A stretch of DNA of 64,000 nucleotides from Poriferisodalis sp965262965 (GCF_965262965.1 NZ_OZ253573.1:806001-870000); one strand, 5' to 3'. Positions 51,861 to 60,368 are shown, counted from the stretch's first letter. Numbers and translations: made by a program. The notes: generated by a model not told the origin, from the sequence alone.

Positions 51861-52081
51861 CAGTCGGTCTCAAGTCCATCGCCCGCAACGGCGTCCCACA
51901 CCTCTGCGTCTTCGTCGGACCAGTCCTCGTATGCCGCTACGTAGTCGACAATCAGTTCGGATCCCCGCAACATCCGGATCGCCTGTCGGATCGTCGCCGA
52001 CCGTGACGGTAGCTGGTGCGTTTCTGCGTACGCATCGAGTGTTGCAACGTCCTCATCCGGGATGCTCACACTGATCTTCAT
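51860..52081 (-). CDS. Ribbon-helix-helix antitoxin for MazF
   Basis: 73-residue antitoxin: the N-terminal MKISVSIPDEDVATLDAYAE is the beta strand and first helix of a ribbon-helix-helix DNA-binding fold. The acidic C terminus (YEDWSDEDAEVWDAVAGDGLETD) is typical of the toxin-neutralising tail. It precedes mazF with a one-base overlap, so toxin translation depends on it. A candidate promoter lies immediately upstream. Confidence 0.9.
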   Translation of the reverse strand: MKISVSIPDEDVATLDAYAETHQLPSRSATIRQAIRMLRGSELIVDYVAAYEDWSDEDAEVWDAVAGDGLETD

Positions 52082-52085
52082 ACCA

Positions 52086-52101
52086 AAATCTTACTTGAGT
52101 A
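52086..52101 (-). promoter_or_regulatory. Candidate promoter/operator of the MazF module
   Basis: On the minus strand a TAAGAT -10-like hexamer (52088-52093) lies a few bases before the antitoxin ATG. It touches the short inverted repeat TACT-TG-AGTA (52092-52101). This would give a nearly leaderless mRNA repressed by the antitoxin. Confidence 0.4.
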
Positions 52102-52189
52102 GGAAAACGATCTTCTGGCCATCGACGCAGCGACAGGCTGCGGGGTAGCGTCGGCGGTTGCTGCGTCGGCGGGTGGCAGGAGGGACGCT

Positions 52190-53260
52190 GTGTGGGAGAT
52201 CACCGAGCCTGATCTCGCACCGATTGCGTTGGGAGCTGCGGTGCTGGGCACCGGCGGCGGCGGGAATCCCTACCTCGGGCGACTGAGGGTCCTCCAAGTG
52301 CTGCGAACCGGCGGGCGGGTGCGGATCATCGAGCCTGACGAGATCGCCGACGATGACTTGCTCGTGGCCGTCGGGGGCATGGGTTCGCCGATGGTCAGCC
52401 ACGAGAAGCTGGCCGGCGGCGACGAGGAGACCGTGGCGGCCAGGGCACTCGAACGCCACCTGGGCCGCAAGTTTGACGCGATCGCCCCGTTCGAGATGGG
52501 CGGCAGCAACTCGATGGTGCCGATGGTGGTCGCCGCCGCGATGGACATTCCCATCGTGAACGGTGACGGCATGGGCCGGGCCTTCCCTGAACTGCAGATG
52601 ATCACGTACCTCATCTATGGGGGCAATCCCTACCCCGCCGCCATCGCCGATGAACGCGGCAGCCAGGTGGTCATCGCCGAGGTCCCCGACGCCAAGTGGC
52701 TCGAGCGCATTGCGCGGGCCGCGACGGTCGAGATGGGTGCGCACACGGGGTTGGCATCAGCCGTCATGGACGGCGCCTACTGCCGTCGATCGATCATTCC
52801 CAACACACTGCGACTGGCCAGCGACATCGGGCATGCGGTGCATCATGCCCGTGACGTCAAGGACGATCCCGGCGAGGCGATACTGGCCGTCGCTGGTGGC
52901 ATGCGGTATCTGCGCGGCAAGGTCACCGACGTGCATCGGCGCAACGCCGCTGGCTTCGCACGCGGTCAGATGACCGTGGCGGGCATCGGCGACGATGCCG
53001 GCCGCACCATCCGAATCGACTTCCAGAACGAGAACCTCGCCATCTACGAGAACGACGAGCCTCAGGTGATGGTGCCCGACCTCATAACGCTGGTCACCTC
53101 CGACACCGGCGAGCCGATCACGACCGAGCTCCTCCGCTTCGGCGTGCGTGCAGACGTGCTCGTGCTGCCCGCACCCGACTTGCTGCGCACGCCCGAGGCG
53201 CTTGCCGTCGTCGGACCGCACGCCTTCGGCATCGACGCCGACTACGTCCCCGCCGTCTGA
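52190..53260 (+). CDS. DUF917 family protein (hydantoinase-associated)
   Basis: 356-residue DUF917 protein: the Gly-rich ALGAAVLGTGGGGNPYLG start, the DLLVAVGGMGSPMVSHEKL segment and FEMGGSNSMVPMVVAA in the middle. The C-terminal part contains the sequence IRIDFQNENLAIYENDE. The GTG start has AGGAGGG five to six bases upstream. Members are usually encoded beside hydantoinase/oxoprolinase-like proteins, as here (HyuA at 54269, opposite strand). Biochemical role not established. It converges with the LLM gene of the HyuA operon, with two small hairpins between. Confidence 0.9.
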   Translation: MWEITEPDLAPIALGAAVLGTGGGGNPYLGRLRVLQVLRTGGRVRIIEPDEIADDDLLVAVGGMGSPMVSHEKLAGGDEETVAARALERHLGRKFDAIAPFEMGGSNSMVPMVVAAAMDIPIVNGDGMGRAFPELQMITYLIYGGNPYPAAIADERGSQVVIAEVPDAKWLERIARAATVEMGAHTGLASAVMDGAYCRRSIIPNTLRLASDIGHAVHHARDVKDDPGEAILAVAGGMRYLRGKVTDVHRRNAAGFARGQMTVAGIGDDAGRTIRIDFQNENLAIYENDEPQVMVPDLITLVTSDTGEPITTELLRFGVRADVLVLPAPDLLRTPEALAVVGPHAFGIDADYVPAV

Positions 53261-53263
53261 CGC

Positions 53264-53289
53264 GCCGGGTACCGGCACACCTTCAGGTG
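53264..53289. terminator. Pair of small hairpins between convergent genes
   Basis: Hairpin A has arms GCCGG/CCGGC around GTA (53264-53276). Hairpin B is CACCT-TC-AGGTG (53278-53289), whose centre on the minus strand carries the TGA of the LLM gene. No T-run; possible bidirectional terminator. Confidence 0.4.
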
Positions 53290-54272
53290 CGGGGCAGTAC
53301 CTCACCGGCGGTGAGGTCGATAATCTCCGCCAAGCGGTCGGTCGCGATCGGGAACAGCGCCACCGAATCGGCGCCCCCGGCCCACAACGCCCGAATCTTG
53401 GCGGCGCACTCGGCAGGCGTTCCCGCCACGGTCAGGTCTGCAACCCATTGGTCGGGCATGCCGTCTCGCACCGCCGCGTAACCGCCCTTGCCGATCAAGA
53501 CCTGCAGCTCGTCGGATATGCCATACACGTCGGTGAGGGCATTGGGACCGTGCTGGCGATAGAAGGCCAGCGAAGCCCGAGCGGAATCTCGTGCTGCCTG
53601 GCCGTCTTCGTCGACGGCGTACAGCGCGAACACCGTGATCGGATGGGTATCGGCACGGCCGGCTAGCTGGCGCCCTTCGTCGATGCGCCCCTTCGCCCAT
53701 TCCACATACCGCAAGCTGGAACAGACCGAGAGCACAGTCCCATCGGCGATCTCGCCGCTCAGGCGCAGCATGTTCGGCCCGGACACGCCAAGCCGCACTG
53801 GCATCGGCGGGCCGGTCTCGGGGTACCTCAGCTTGACGTCGTTGAATTCGAACACGTCTCCGTGACGGTCGAGCGTCTCACCGGCGAGCAGCGACTTGAC
53901 CGCTGTCACACATTCCCGCACTGCTGTCAGCGGCGATCGGGGATGCAGGCCCATCTGGCGGACCCACACCGGCACGCCGAGTCCGACGCCCGCCACCAGC
54001 CGCTGCGGTGACGACCGGCTCAGCGTTGCCAGCTCCATCGCCAGCACCGAGGGATGACGGGCCACCGCCGACACGACGCCCAGACCCACCGTTATCTCAC
54101 TAGTGGCGCCGAGCACCACCGAAGCGCCCGAGATGCCGCCGGTGAAGAAGTAGTCCTCAGCCAGCCAGATCTCGTCGAAGCCGCTCGACTCGGCCTGCGC
54201 CGCCGCATTGGCAATGGCTTCGGGAGCAATCGCGCTGCCCAGGATGAGTCCGATCGATCCCTTGTTGCTCAT
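53283..54272 (-). CDS. LLM class (F420-type) oxidoreductase
   Basis: 329-residue luciferase-like enzyme: SIGLILGSAIAPEAIANAAAQ at the start, AESSGFDEIWLAEDYFFTGG, SSPQRLVAGVGLGVPVWVRQMG, and MPVRLGVSGPNMLRLSGEIADGTVLSV typical of F420-dependent 5,10-methylene-H4MPT-reductase-like proteins. It is the last gene of the five-gene FAD-FeS-Mo-HyuA-LLM operon and overlaps hyuA by 4 bases (ATGA). It could carry out a reduction or oxygenation in the same pathway as the molybdenum hydroxylase. Confidence 0.9.
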   Translation of the reverse strand: MSNKGSIGLILGSAIAPEAIANAAAQAESSGFDEIWLAEDYFFTGGISGASVVLGATSEITVGLGVVSAVARHPSVLAMELATLSRSSPQRLVAGVGLGVPVWVRQMGLHPRSPLTAVRECVTAVKSLLAGETLDRHGDVFEFNDVKLRYPETGPPMPVRLGVSGPNMLRLSGEIADGTVLSVCSSLRYVEWAKGRIDEGRQLAGRADTHPITVFALYAVDEDGQAARDSARASLAFYRQHGPNALTDVYGISDELQVLIGKGGYAAVRDGMPDQWVADLTVAGTPAECAAKIRALWAGGADSVALFPIATDRLAEIIDLTAGEVLPRT

Positions 54273-55903
54273 ATGTCTGTCCCTGTGTGCGAGGTGCCGT
54301 CGGCCGCGGCCAAGTCGCCGATGGCCTTGACCCGGATCCGTATGGCATTCGACGGTAAGTATGTGAGAGGAATCTCGTCCACGTCGGTGATTTCGACCGT
54401 GGCCGCATCGGCACCAGCGTCGACTGCACGCTGTGCCGTCACGGCTCGGGCTCGCTCCATTGCTTCGTCGCGGGTCATCTCGGCCATCGAGTACACCCGC
54501 TCGGTCTCCGCTCCCACCTGAGCGATCGCTGCACCGATCGCGCTGGCGACCGAGAAGTGTTCCGGCCGGATCGTCTCAGACGCTCCCGCTAGGCCGTCGC
54601 GCACCAGGACTCCTCCGCCGCCCACCACCACAACCGGCACCGGATTGGCCGAAGTCTTCATCTGCTCGACCGTTTCGGCCAGCATCACCTGTATCGACTC
54701 CACGGCGTTGCGCACGAGCGCCGGGTCAAGATTCGCTGTTGCCGCTCGATCGCCGATGTCAGCCATGCCAGCAGCAGTCGCCACATCGGTGGCCGTCAGC
54801 TCCTTGCCGCCGAACACGAGCGCTTTCTCAGCGAGCTCGTAGCCGACGCTGTCGGGGCCGACCGTCACGCGATCGCTCTGGCCGCAATCGCTTTGGCCGC
54901 AGTCTGAGCGCACCAGACTTCCGCCACCCAGTCCCAGCGACAGCACGTCGGGCATCCGAAAGTTTGTGCGAACCCCCGCCACCGACACCGCCGTCGATGC
55001 TTCACGCGGGAAGCCGTTCACGAGGACGCCAATGTCGGACGTAGTGCCACCCACATCGATGACGACGCCGTCACGTACGCCGCTCAGAAATGCGGCGCCG
55101 CGCATCGAGTTCGTGGGGCCCGACGCGAACGTGGCCACCGGGTAGCGGCGGGCGAAGTCGGCGCTCATGAGCGTGCCGTCGTTCTGGCTGACATGGAGCG
55201 GGCAATCGAGGCCCAGCTCAACCAGCGCCGCGACGAGGCCCGCAACGGTGCGTTCGGCGAGCGGGCGCAGGCAGGCGTTCACAATCGCGGCGTTCTCTCG
55301 TTCGAGCAGTCCGAGCCGGCCGATTTCGCTCGACAGGCTGATGTCCAGCCCGGGCACCTCGTCGCGCAGGACTTCTTGGGCTTCGAATTCGAGGCTGGCG
55401 TCGACCGGTGAGAACACCGACGCGACTGCCACTGAGCGCACTCCCTTCGAGGCAATGTCACGAGCCGCAGCTCGCAGCTCCTCGTGGTCGATCGGGCTGA
55501 TCAAACGGCCGTCAAATTCATGGCCGCCATGGCACAGGTAGACGTGGTCGCCGAGCACGGCCCTCAGCCGTTCGGGCCAATCGATGAAGGGCGGCAATCC
55601 CTTGGTGGCGGGCAGCCCAAGGCGCACCACCGCCGTCGGCACCAACCGGCGTCCCTCCACCAGCGCATTGGTGAAATGCGTCGTGCCGATCATTACGGAC
55701 CCGATCGCGTCGGGCGACAGACCGTGCCCATCGAGCAGCATCCGCACCGCGGTCACGATGCCCTCGGTGACCTCCGGCGTCGTGGTGGCCTTGGCCCAGC
55801 CCACGACGTCGTTGCCCGACACGGCGACCGCATCGGTGTTGGTGCCGCCCACGTCGACGCCGATACGCAACGCCCCCGGTGGCGGGGCCTGCGGAGCGCT
55901 CAC
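54269..55903 (-). CDS. Hydantoinase/oxoprolinase (HyuA) family ATP-dependent hydrolase subunit
   Basis: 544-residue HyuA-type protein: the ASKHA-like ATP-binding start RIGVDVGGTNTDAVAV, IGTTHFTNALVEGR, ASVFSPVDASLEFEAQEVL, and FASGPTNSMRGAAFLSGV with DVGGTTSDIGVLVNGFP. These enzymes use ATP to open hydantoin- or lactam-type rings. No HyuB partner lies nearby, but DUF917 does. GTG start, overlapping the Mo-subunit stop by 4 bases. The tandem SDCGQ-SDCGQ insertion near residues 342-351 comes from a 15-base DNA duplication and sits in a variable loop. Confidence 0.9.
   Translation of the reverse strand: MSAPQAPPPGALRIGVDVGGTNTDAVAVSGNDVVGWAKATTTPEVTEGIVTAVRMLLDGHGLSPDAIGSVMIGTTHFTNALVEGRRLVPTAVVRLGLPATKGLPPFIDWPERLRAVLGDHVYLCHGGHEFDGRLISPIDHEELRAAARDIASKGVRSVAVASVFSPVDASLEFEAQEVLRDEVPGLDISLSSEIGRLGLLERENAAIVNACLRPLAERTVAGLVAALVELGLDCPLHVSQNDGTLMSADFARRYPVATFASGPTNSMRGAAFLSGVRDGVVIDVGGTTSDIGVLVNGFPREASTAVSVAGVRTNFRMPDVLSLGLGGGSLVRSDCGQSDCGQSDRVTVGPDSVGYELAEKALVFGGKELTATDVATAAGMADIGDRAATANLDPALVRNAVESIQVMLAETVEQMKTSANPVPVVVVGGGGVLVRDGLAGASETIRPEHFSVASAIGAAIAQVGAETERVYSMAEMTRDEAMERARAVTAQRAVDAGADAATVEITDVDEIPLTYLPSNAIRIRVKAIGDLAAADGTSHTGTDI
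54869..54914 (-). repeat. 15-bp tandem duplication inside hyuA
   Basis: Two consecutive 15-base units, slightly diverged, encode SDCGQ twice plus the start of a third (SDR). One copy abuts the palindrome GCGATCGC (54869-54876). The length is a multiple of three, so the frame is preserved. Confidence 0.7.
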
Positions 55904-58236
55904 CGTGCCCGCTCCAAGGCATCGAGCACGGCCTCCGGGGTGATCGGCAATGTGTCGATCGGTGCGCCGATGGCATCGGCAACGGCATTGGCGACAGCGG
56001 CCGCGACAGGGACCACGGGCGGCTCGGCTGCGCCCTTCGCGCCGTAGGGACCTGCCGGGTCTGCGTGTTCCATCACGATCATCTCCACCTTCGGGACATC
56101 TGCGGCCAGCGGCAGGCCATGTTCCTTGAACGTGCGCTGGACGTATCGGCCGTGATCGAGATCGACGCGTTCGCTCAGCGCAAAGCCCAGGCCCTGTGCG
56201 ACGCCGCCTTGGATCTGGCCCGCTATGGCGTCAGGGTGAATTGCTCGCCCGACCTCCTGGCACACCACGTAGCGCTCCACCGTGACTCGCCCGGTGACCG
56301 AGTCGACGCTGACCTCGGCCTGGTGCAGGTGGTAGGTGGGCGTCGGCCACCCCTTGATCAGCATGCCGGTTGCGCACATGGGATCGTGCGGAGGCGTTGG
56401 AGTGACATACGAAGCGCCTGCCGCTATCGGTCCCTCTGTCCATGTGGCTGCCTGGGCGACCTGGCCGAGTGTGAGGCTCGCGGCAGGAACACCGGCGACG
56501 GACACGACGCCGTCGGCGATCACCAGGTCCTCGGGAGCCGCTTCGAGCATCTGTGACGCCCGATCGAGCACTTGGCGTCGGACGTCTGCGGAGGCGTCGG
56601 CGATAGCACGGCCGACGACGTGGGTGGTGCGGCTGCCCTGGGATCCAGCGTCGTAGCCGGTTGCGTCGGTGTCGGGCATCGTGACCAGAACCTGATCCGC
56701 TGCCAGTCCCAATGACTCGGCTGCGATCTGCCTCAAGGCGGTCACGACTGCCCCCGAGCCGTTCTCGGTGGCTGAGGTGATCACGGTGGCGGTGCCGTCC
56801 TCGTTCAGCTTCACCGTGGCGTGGCCCGGCATCGGGTTGGTGAGCCAGACCGCTGCCGCCATGCCAACACCACGCAGCAAGGCGTCACCCGCATCAGGCA
56901 GTTTCGTCTGGCGCGACACGATGTCGCGCTGTCCCCCATTGCGCGACACGATGTCGCGCCAGGGCGCCAGTTCGTCGACTCGTTCGAATGCCTCGTGCAG
57001 AATCGACACCTGCTCGAGCGGCTGGCCGTTGCGCATCAGGTCGCCGTCGCGCGCCAAGGCCGAGAGCCGGAATTCCCGACGGTCACGACCGAGTGCGTCC
57101 GCAATGGCGTCCATGTGGCGTTCGTTTGCGAACACCAGCCAGGGTCCGTTCACCCCCCGGTAGGCGCCGGTGGGTGCGGTGTTTGTGTACACGTTTCGGG
57201 TCCGGATTCGGGCGGTGCCCACGCGGTAGATCGAGCCGAAGACAAACATCGGGATGGCAGACAGCGCCGGGCCATTGTTGGCGTATGCGCCGCTGTCGGA
57301 CACGATCTCGACCTCGGTGGCCAAGACCGTGCCGTCTCGCCGTACTGCGGAGCGAACAGACACCAGCGCATTGGCCCGACAGGGCGCCACCAGGCGCTCT
57401 TCGAGCGCACCGTGCTGCATGCGGACGGGGCGGCGGTAGCGCCGGGCCAGCAATGCTGCGAACGCTTCCAGGCTGACATCGAGCTTGGCGCCGAAACCGC
57501 CCCCGATGTGATGGCCGACTACCCGGACCGCTGAGGGCATCACTCCGAGCATCTGAGCGACTCGGTCGCGCAGCCGGAACGGGTACTGGTGGGAAACCTC
57601 GATGGTGTAGCGACCCGACTCGAAGGTGGCCAACGCCATCTTGGGCTCCAGGTGCGCCTGGTATTGCCGGGGCGTGCGATAGGTGCCCTCGACCACCAGA
57701 TCTGCTACCGCAAATGCCTCATCGAGATCACCAGGATCGTGGACTACCTCAGCCACCACGTTGCCGCTGCGCCCGATGTCGGCGCCGCCGGCCACGGCGA
57801 AACGATTCCACGCGGGGTGGACCAAGCGCGCACCCGGTGCGAGAGCCTGTTCGGGCGTAGAAATCGGCTCGATCTGCTCGATGTCGGCGGCCACGGCGTT
57901 CGCTCCGGCTTCGGCGGCATTTCGGTTGTCCGCGACCACGATCGCAATCGGCTCCCCCTCATACGCCACGTAGTCGGCAGCCAGGAAGGGAGTGTCGGAC
58001 ACAATGACGCCAGTGCGCCAATCCGGCACGTCCGCCGTGGTCAGCACATCGAGTACACCCTCGATCTCCAACGCCGGGCCAGTGTCGATAGCTCGGATCT
58101 GGCCGGCAGCCACCGGCGATCGGGCGAGCGCAGCCCAAAGCATCCCCGACCTCACGAGGTCGGCGCCAAAGACGGCTTCGCCGCGCAGCTTCGCGTCAGC
58201 ATCGCTGCGTGCAGGGCTGACGCCGAGTGCGCTCAC
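55900..58236 (-). CDS. Molybdenum hydroxylase (xanthine dehydrogenase family), molybdopterin-binding subunit
   Basis: 778-residue large subunit, full length for the CoxL/XdhB family. It has GEAVFGADLVRSGMLWAAL at the N terminus, the cofactor loop HHIGGGFGAKLDVS, TAPTGAYRGVNGPWLV (FRGxG-like), ENGSGAVVTALRQI, and the catalytic Glu in YGAKGAAEPPVVPV. The GTG start overlaps the Fe-S gene by 4 bases, and its stop overlaps hyuA by 4 bases. With the Fe-S and FAD genes upstream it forms a complete three-subunit enzyme that probably hydroxylates an N-heterocycle before HyuA opens the ring. A 30-base duplication lies inside. Confidence 0.94.
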   Translation of the reverse strand: MSALGVSPARSDADAKLRGEAVFGADLVRSGMLWAALARSPVAAGQIRAIDTGPALEIEGVLDVLTTADVPDWRTGVIVSDTPFLAADYVAYEGEPIAIVVADNRNAAEAGANAVAADIEQIEPISTPEQALAPGARLVHPAWNRFAVAGGADIGRSGNVVAEVVHDPGDLDEAFAVADLVVEGTYRTPRQYQAHLEPKMALATFESGRYTIEVSHQYPFRLRDRVAQMLGVMPSAVRVVGHHIGGGFGAKLDVSLEAFAALLARRYRRPVRMQHGALEERLVAPCRANALVSVRSAVRRDGTVLATEVEIVSDSGAYANNGPALSAIPMFVFGSIYRVGTARIRTRNVYTNTAPTGAYRGVNGPWLVFANERHMDAIADALGRDRREFRLSALARDGDLMRNGQPLEQVSILHEAFERVDELAPWRDIVSRNGGQRDIVSRQTKLPDAGDALLRGVGMAAAVWLTNPMPGHATVKLNEDGTATVITSATENGSGAVVTALRQIAAESLGLAADQVLVTMPDTDATGYDAGSQGSRTTHVVGRAIADASADVRRQVLDRASQMLEAAPEDLVIADGVVSVAGVPAASLTLGQVAQAATWTEGPIAAGASYVTPTPPHDPMCATGMLIKGWPTPTYHLHQAEVSVDSVTGRVTVERYVVCQEVGRAIHPDAIAGQIQGGVAQGLGFALSERVDLDHGRYVQRTFKEHGLPLAADVPKVEMIVMEHADPAGPYGAKGAAEPPVVPVAAAVANAVADAIGAPIDTLPITPEAVLDALERAR
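56911..56959 (-). repeat. Duplicated palindrome inside the molybdopterin subunit gene
   Basis: The 19-base palindrome with arms GCGCGACA/TGTCGCGC and loop CGA occurs at 56911-56929 and again at 56941-56959, a 30-base period. It encodes RDIVSR twice with NGGQ between. The frame is kept. Confidence 0.85.
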
Positions 58237-58727
58237 GACGACACCGCCGCCGCCGCGTCGAGCGCTGCCTCGACGATCTGCTGGTAGCCCGTGCAGCGGC
58301 AGATATTGCCCGACAGGGCCCGGCGAACCTCATCCTCGGTCGGTTGGGGCACCTCAGCGAGCAAGGCCGTCAGCACCATCAGCACGCCAGGCGTGCAATA
58401 GCCGCACTGCACTGCCGCATGATTCACAAATGCCTGCTGCAGCGAGGTCAGCTCATCCGGTCCGGCAAGCCCTTCGACCGTGCGAATGGTGCGTCCGCTC
58501 GCTGAACCGGCAGCGAGGATGCACGACGCCGCTGGGCCGCCGTCCACCAGCACCGTGCAAGCGCCGCACTCGCCCTCGATACAGGCTTCCTTCGGTCCGG
58601 TGAGCCCGAAGCGATCTCGAAGCGTGCCCAGCAATGTCTCGCCCGCACCGACATCGAGCCGGTGCGCTCGGCCGTTGACCGTGAGCCGGATGGCGACAGT
58701 CTGTTCCGATGAGCCTGCGGGCATCAT
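58233..58727 (-). CDS. Molybdenum hydroxylase [2Fe-2S] subunit
   Basis: 164 residues from the ATG at 58727, which overlaps the FAD-subunit stop (ATGA). The plant-type cluster ligands are Cys49, Cys54, Cys57 and Cys69 (KEACIEGECGACTVLVDG). The second cluster ligands are Cys108, Cys111, Cys143 and Cys145 (QCGYCTPG, CRCTGY). It transfers electrons from the Mo centre to FAD. Typical CoxS length. Middle gene of the three enzyme subunits. Confidence 0.95.
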   Translation of the reverse strand: MMPAGSSEQTVAIRLTVNGRAHRLDVGAGETLLGTLRDRFGLTGPKEACIEGECGACTVLVDGGPAASCILAAGSASGRTIRTVEGLAGPDELTSLQQAFVNHAAVQCGYCTPGVLMVLTALLAEVPQPTEDEVRRALSGNICRCTGYQQIVEAALDAAAAVSS

Positions 58728-59590
58728 TCCCCCGCTTCGATGATCTTGTCGGCACACCGCTGTGCGAGCCGGTTCAACAGTCCGGGGAGCACGCGTCGCC
58801 GGTACTGCGCAATCTCGGTTCGCTCTGGTGCAGCCGCCTGGGCCAGCTCTTCACCAGCCTCGTCGAAGTTGACCGGGCCGCCGTTGAGTTGCGTGCCCAA
58901 CATGGCTGCCTCGGCCGCCTGCACCCGATGTGGGGACTGACTGCCGCCGCAGGCCGCGACCTTGGCTTGGCTCACCATGCCGTTTGGCGCAACCGACAGC
59001 CTCAGTGCCAAGCCCACGACGGCTAGATCCATGGCGCTGCGACGACCCACCTTCAGGTAGCCCTCAGCGCTGCGTCCGCCGAGCGGCTCAATCTGGATGG
59101 AACGCAACAACTCGGTGGGGCGCAAGACCGTGCCACCGGTCCCGTCGAGAAACTCATCGAGCCCCAGGCGCCGCCGACCTGACTTGGACACCAGCGCCAG
59201 CTGGGCATCGGAAATCAGCAGGGCTGGCAGCGTGTCGGCGGTCGTTGCGGCCCCGCACACGTTTCCTCCCAGCGTGGCCACCGTTTGGGTCTGCCATGCG
59301 CCCACCGCTGTGGCTGCTTGCGCTAGCGCCGGATGCTGCAGCGCAATGAGCGAAGAGGTGGCGAGCCTGCGCAATGTGACTGACGCACCGATGTTCGTCA
59401 CACCGCCGACCTCGGACATGCCGCGCAACCCATCGATCCCACCGATATCGATCAACGCCGCCGGTGCACGTTCGCCACGCAGGTACTGCGGCATCACGTC
59501 GGTCCCGCCGGCCAGGACACAGCCCTCGGTGCCCCACCGGCTCAGCTCGTCTACCGCCTCGGCGACGCTGCTGACCCTGCAGAACCGCAC
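58724..59590 (-). CDS. Molybdenum hydroxylase FAD-binding subunit
   Basis: 288-residue CoxM-like FAD subunit: LAGGTDVMPQYLRGERAPAALID (FAD pyrophosphate loop), NIGASVTLRRLA, TVATLGGNVCGAATTADTLPALL (the TxGGN motif), and a C-terminal CO-dehydrogenase-flavoprotein domain with GYLKVGRRSAMDLAVVGLA. The GTG start has a GAGGAGG site. First gene of the operon FAD-FeS-Mo-HyuA-LLM; its promoter must lie in the 153-base gap before the MazF module. Confidence 0.95.
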   Translation of the reverse strand: MRFCRVSSVAEAVDELSRWGTEGCVLAGGTDVMPQYLRGERAPAALIDIGGIDGLRGMSEVGGVTNIGASVTLRRLATSSLIALQHPALAQAATAVGAWQTQTVATLGGNVCGAATTADTLPALLISDAQLALVSKSGRRRLGLDEFLDGTGGTVLRPTELLRSIQIEPLGGRSAEGYLKVGRRSAMDLAVVGLALRLSVAPNGMVSQAKVAACGGSQSPHRVQAAEAAMLGTQLNGGPVNFDEAGEELAQAAAPERTEIAQYRRRVLPGLLNRLAQRCADKIIEAGE

Positions 59591-59743
59591 GGCAGAACCT
59601 CCTCAGCGCCCTCAGTCGGGGCCCCTCAATGCGGGCACCCCTCGATCCGGGCGATGGTAACCCTCACCTCTTCTGGGATGCGGCCCATGTGGAGCCGAGA
59701 TGGTCTCCTCCTGTCGGGCATCGCCCATCAGCGGAAAGGTCCA

Positions 59744-60052
59744 TCAGCAGCCGAGCGCATAGGTGACGGCGCGGCACACCGACTGCATCGTCGAGTCATC
59801 CAACTCTCCGGCCATCGCTGTGAGCGACGAGCGCCGAATCGTATGCAATCCGTCACAGTTGATGGCCGAGTCTGCGGGGAGTTCAGCTTCGGTCCCGCCC
59901 ACGGAGACTTCGACGGCGAGCCCTCGTATGGTCGTGGTGATCTCGGCAACGGTGACCATCTCGCGGACATCGATGACCTCGGGACGAGTCAACACCAACA
60001 CTGGACGCCGCTTGGGGCCCACGTGTGCCCACCACACTTCGCCACGATTCAC
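59744..60052 (-). CDS. PemK/MazF family endoribonuclease toxin
   Basis: 102-residue MazF: MNRGEVWWAHVGPKRRPVLVLTR is the classical N-terminal signature, followed by MVTVAEITTTIRGLAVEVSV and NCDGLHTIRRSSL. The GTG start overlaps the antitoxin stop by 4 bases. It resembles the degenerate copy at 31462 more than the MazF at 51513, so two MazF lineages exist here. Complete and probably functional. Confidence 0.92.
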   Translation of the reverse strand: MNRGEVWWAHVGPKRRPVLVLTRPEVIDVREMVTVAEITTTIRGLAVEVSVGGTEAELPADSAINCDGLHTIRRSSLTAMAGELDDSTMQSVCRAVTYALGC

Positions 60053-60258
60053 GCCTCGCCCCAGGCTTCGGCCTCATCCCAGAAATCGTCGGGTTGTTCA
60101 GGCACACGCTGATAGGCCGCTCGATCAGTTTCGCCGAGCGCTCGCTTGACTGCGGCGGCCACGCCCTCTCTCGCTGCGGCCGAGACGTTGACATGGAGCA
60201 GTTGCGCTTGCTCCGCCATCTCCCGGTCCAGCGTAAAGGTGGTTCTCGTGGTTGCCAT
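60049..60258 (-). CDS. Ribbon-helix-helix type antitoxin for MazF
   Basis: 69-70 residues: MATTRTTFTLDREMAEQAQLL is a short strand and helix typical of RHH/CcdA-like DNA-binding antitoxins, followed by VSAAAREGVAAAVKRAL and an acidic, Trp-containing tail (PDDFWDEAEAWGEA) that would bind the toxin. ATG at 60258 (an earlier in-frame start at 60261 adds one residue). It is upstream of and overlapping mazF; an inverted-repeat operator lies just before it. Confidence 0.88.
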   Translation of the reverse strand: MATTRTTFTLDREMAEQAQLLHVNVSAAAREGVAAAVKRALGETDRAAYQRVPEQPDDFWDEAEAWGEA

Positions 60259-60263
60259 CACTT

Positions 60264-60295
60264 TATGCTAGCACTCGGCAGTAGCATACGATGCT
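60264..60295 (-). promoter_or_regulatory. Inverted-repeat operator/promoter of the MazF module
   Basis: TATGCTA (60264-60270) and TAGCATA (60282-60288) form a perfect 7-base inverted repeat spaced by 11. AGCAT-ACG-ATGCT (60283-60295) adds a third half-site. On the minus strand TATGCT (60283-60288) could be the -10 element about 24 bases before the antitoxin ATG. This fits autoregulation by the antitoxin. Confidence 0.55.
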
Positions 60296-60368
60296 GGTGC
60301 TCTGTGATGCCCGAGGCCTCGTGGCCGGCGCAGCAGCGAGGATGGCGGTGCGCCCGCGATGGTCTCCT

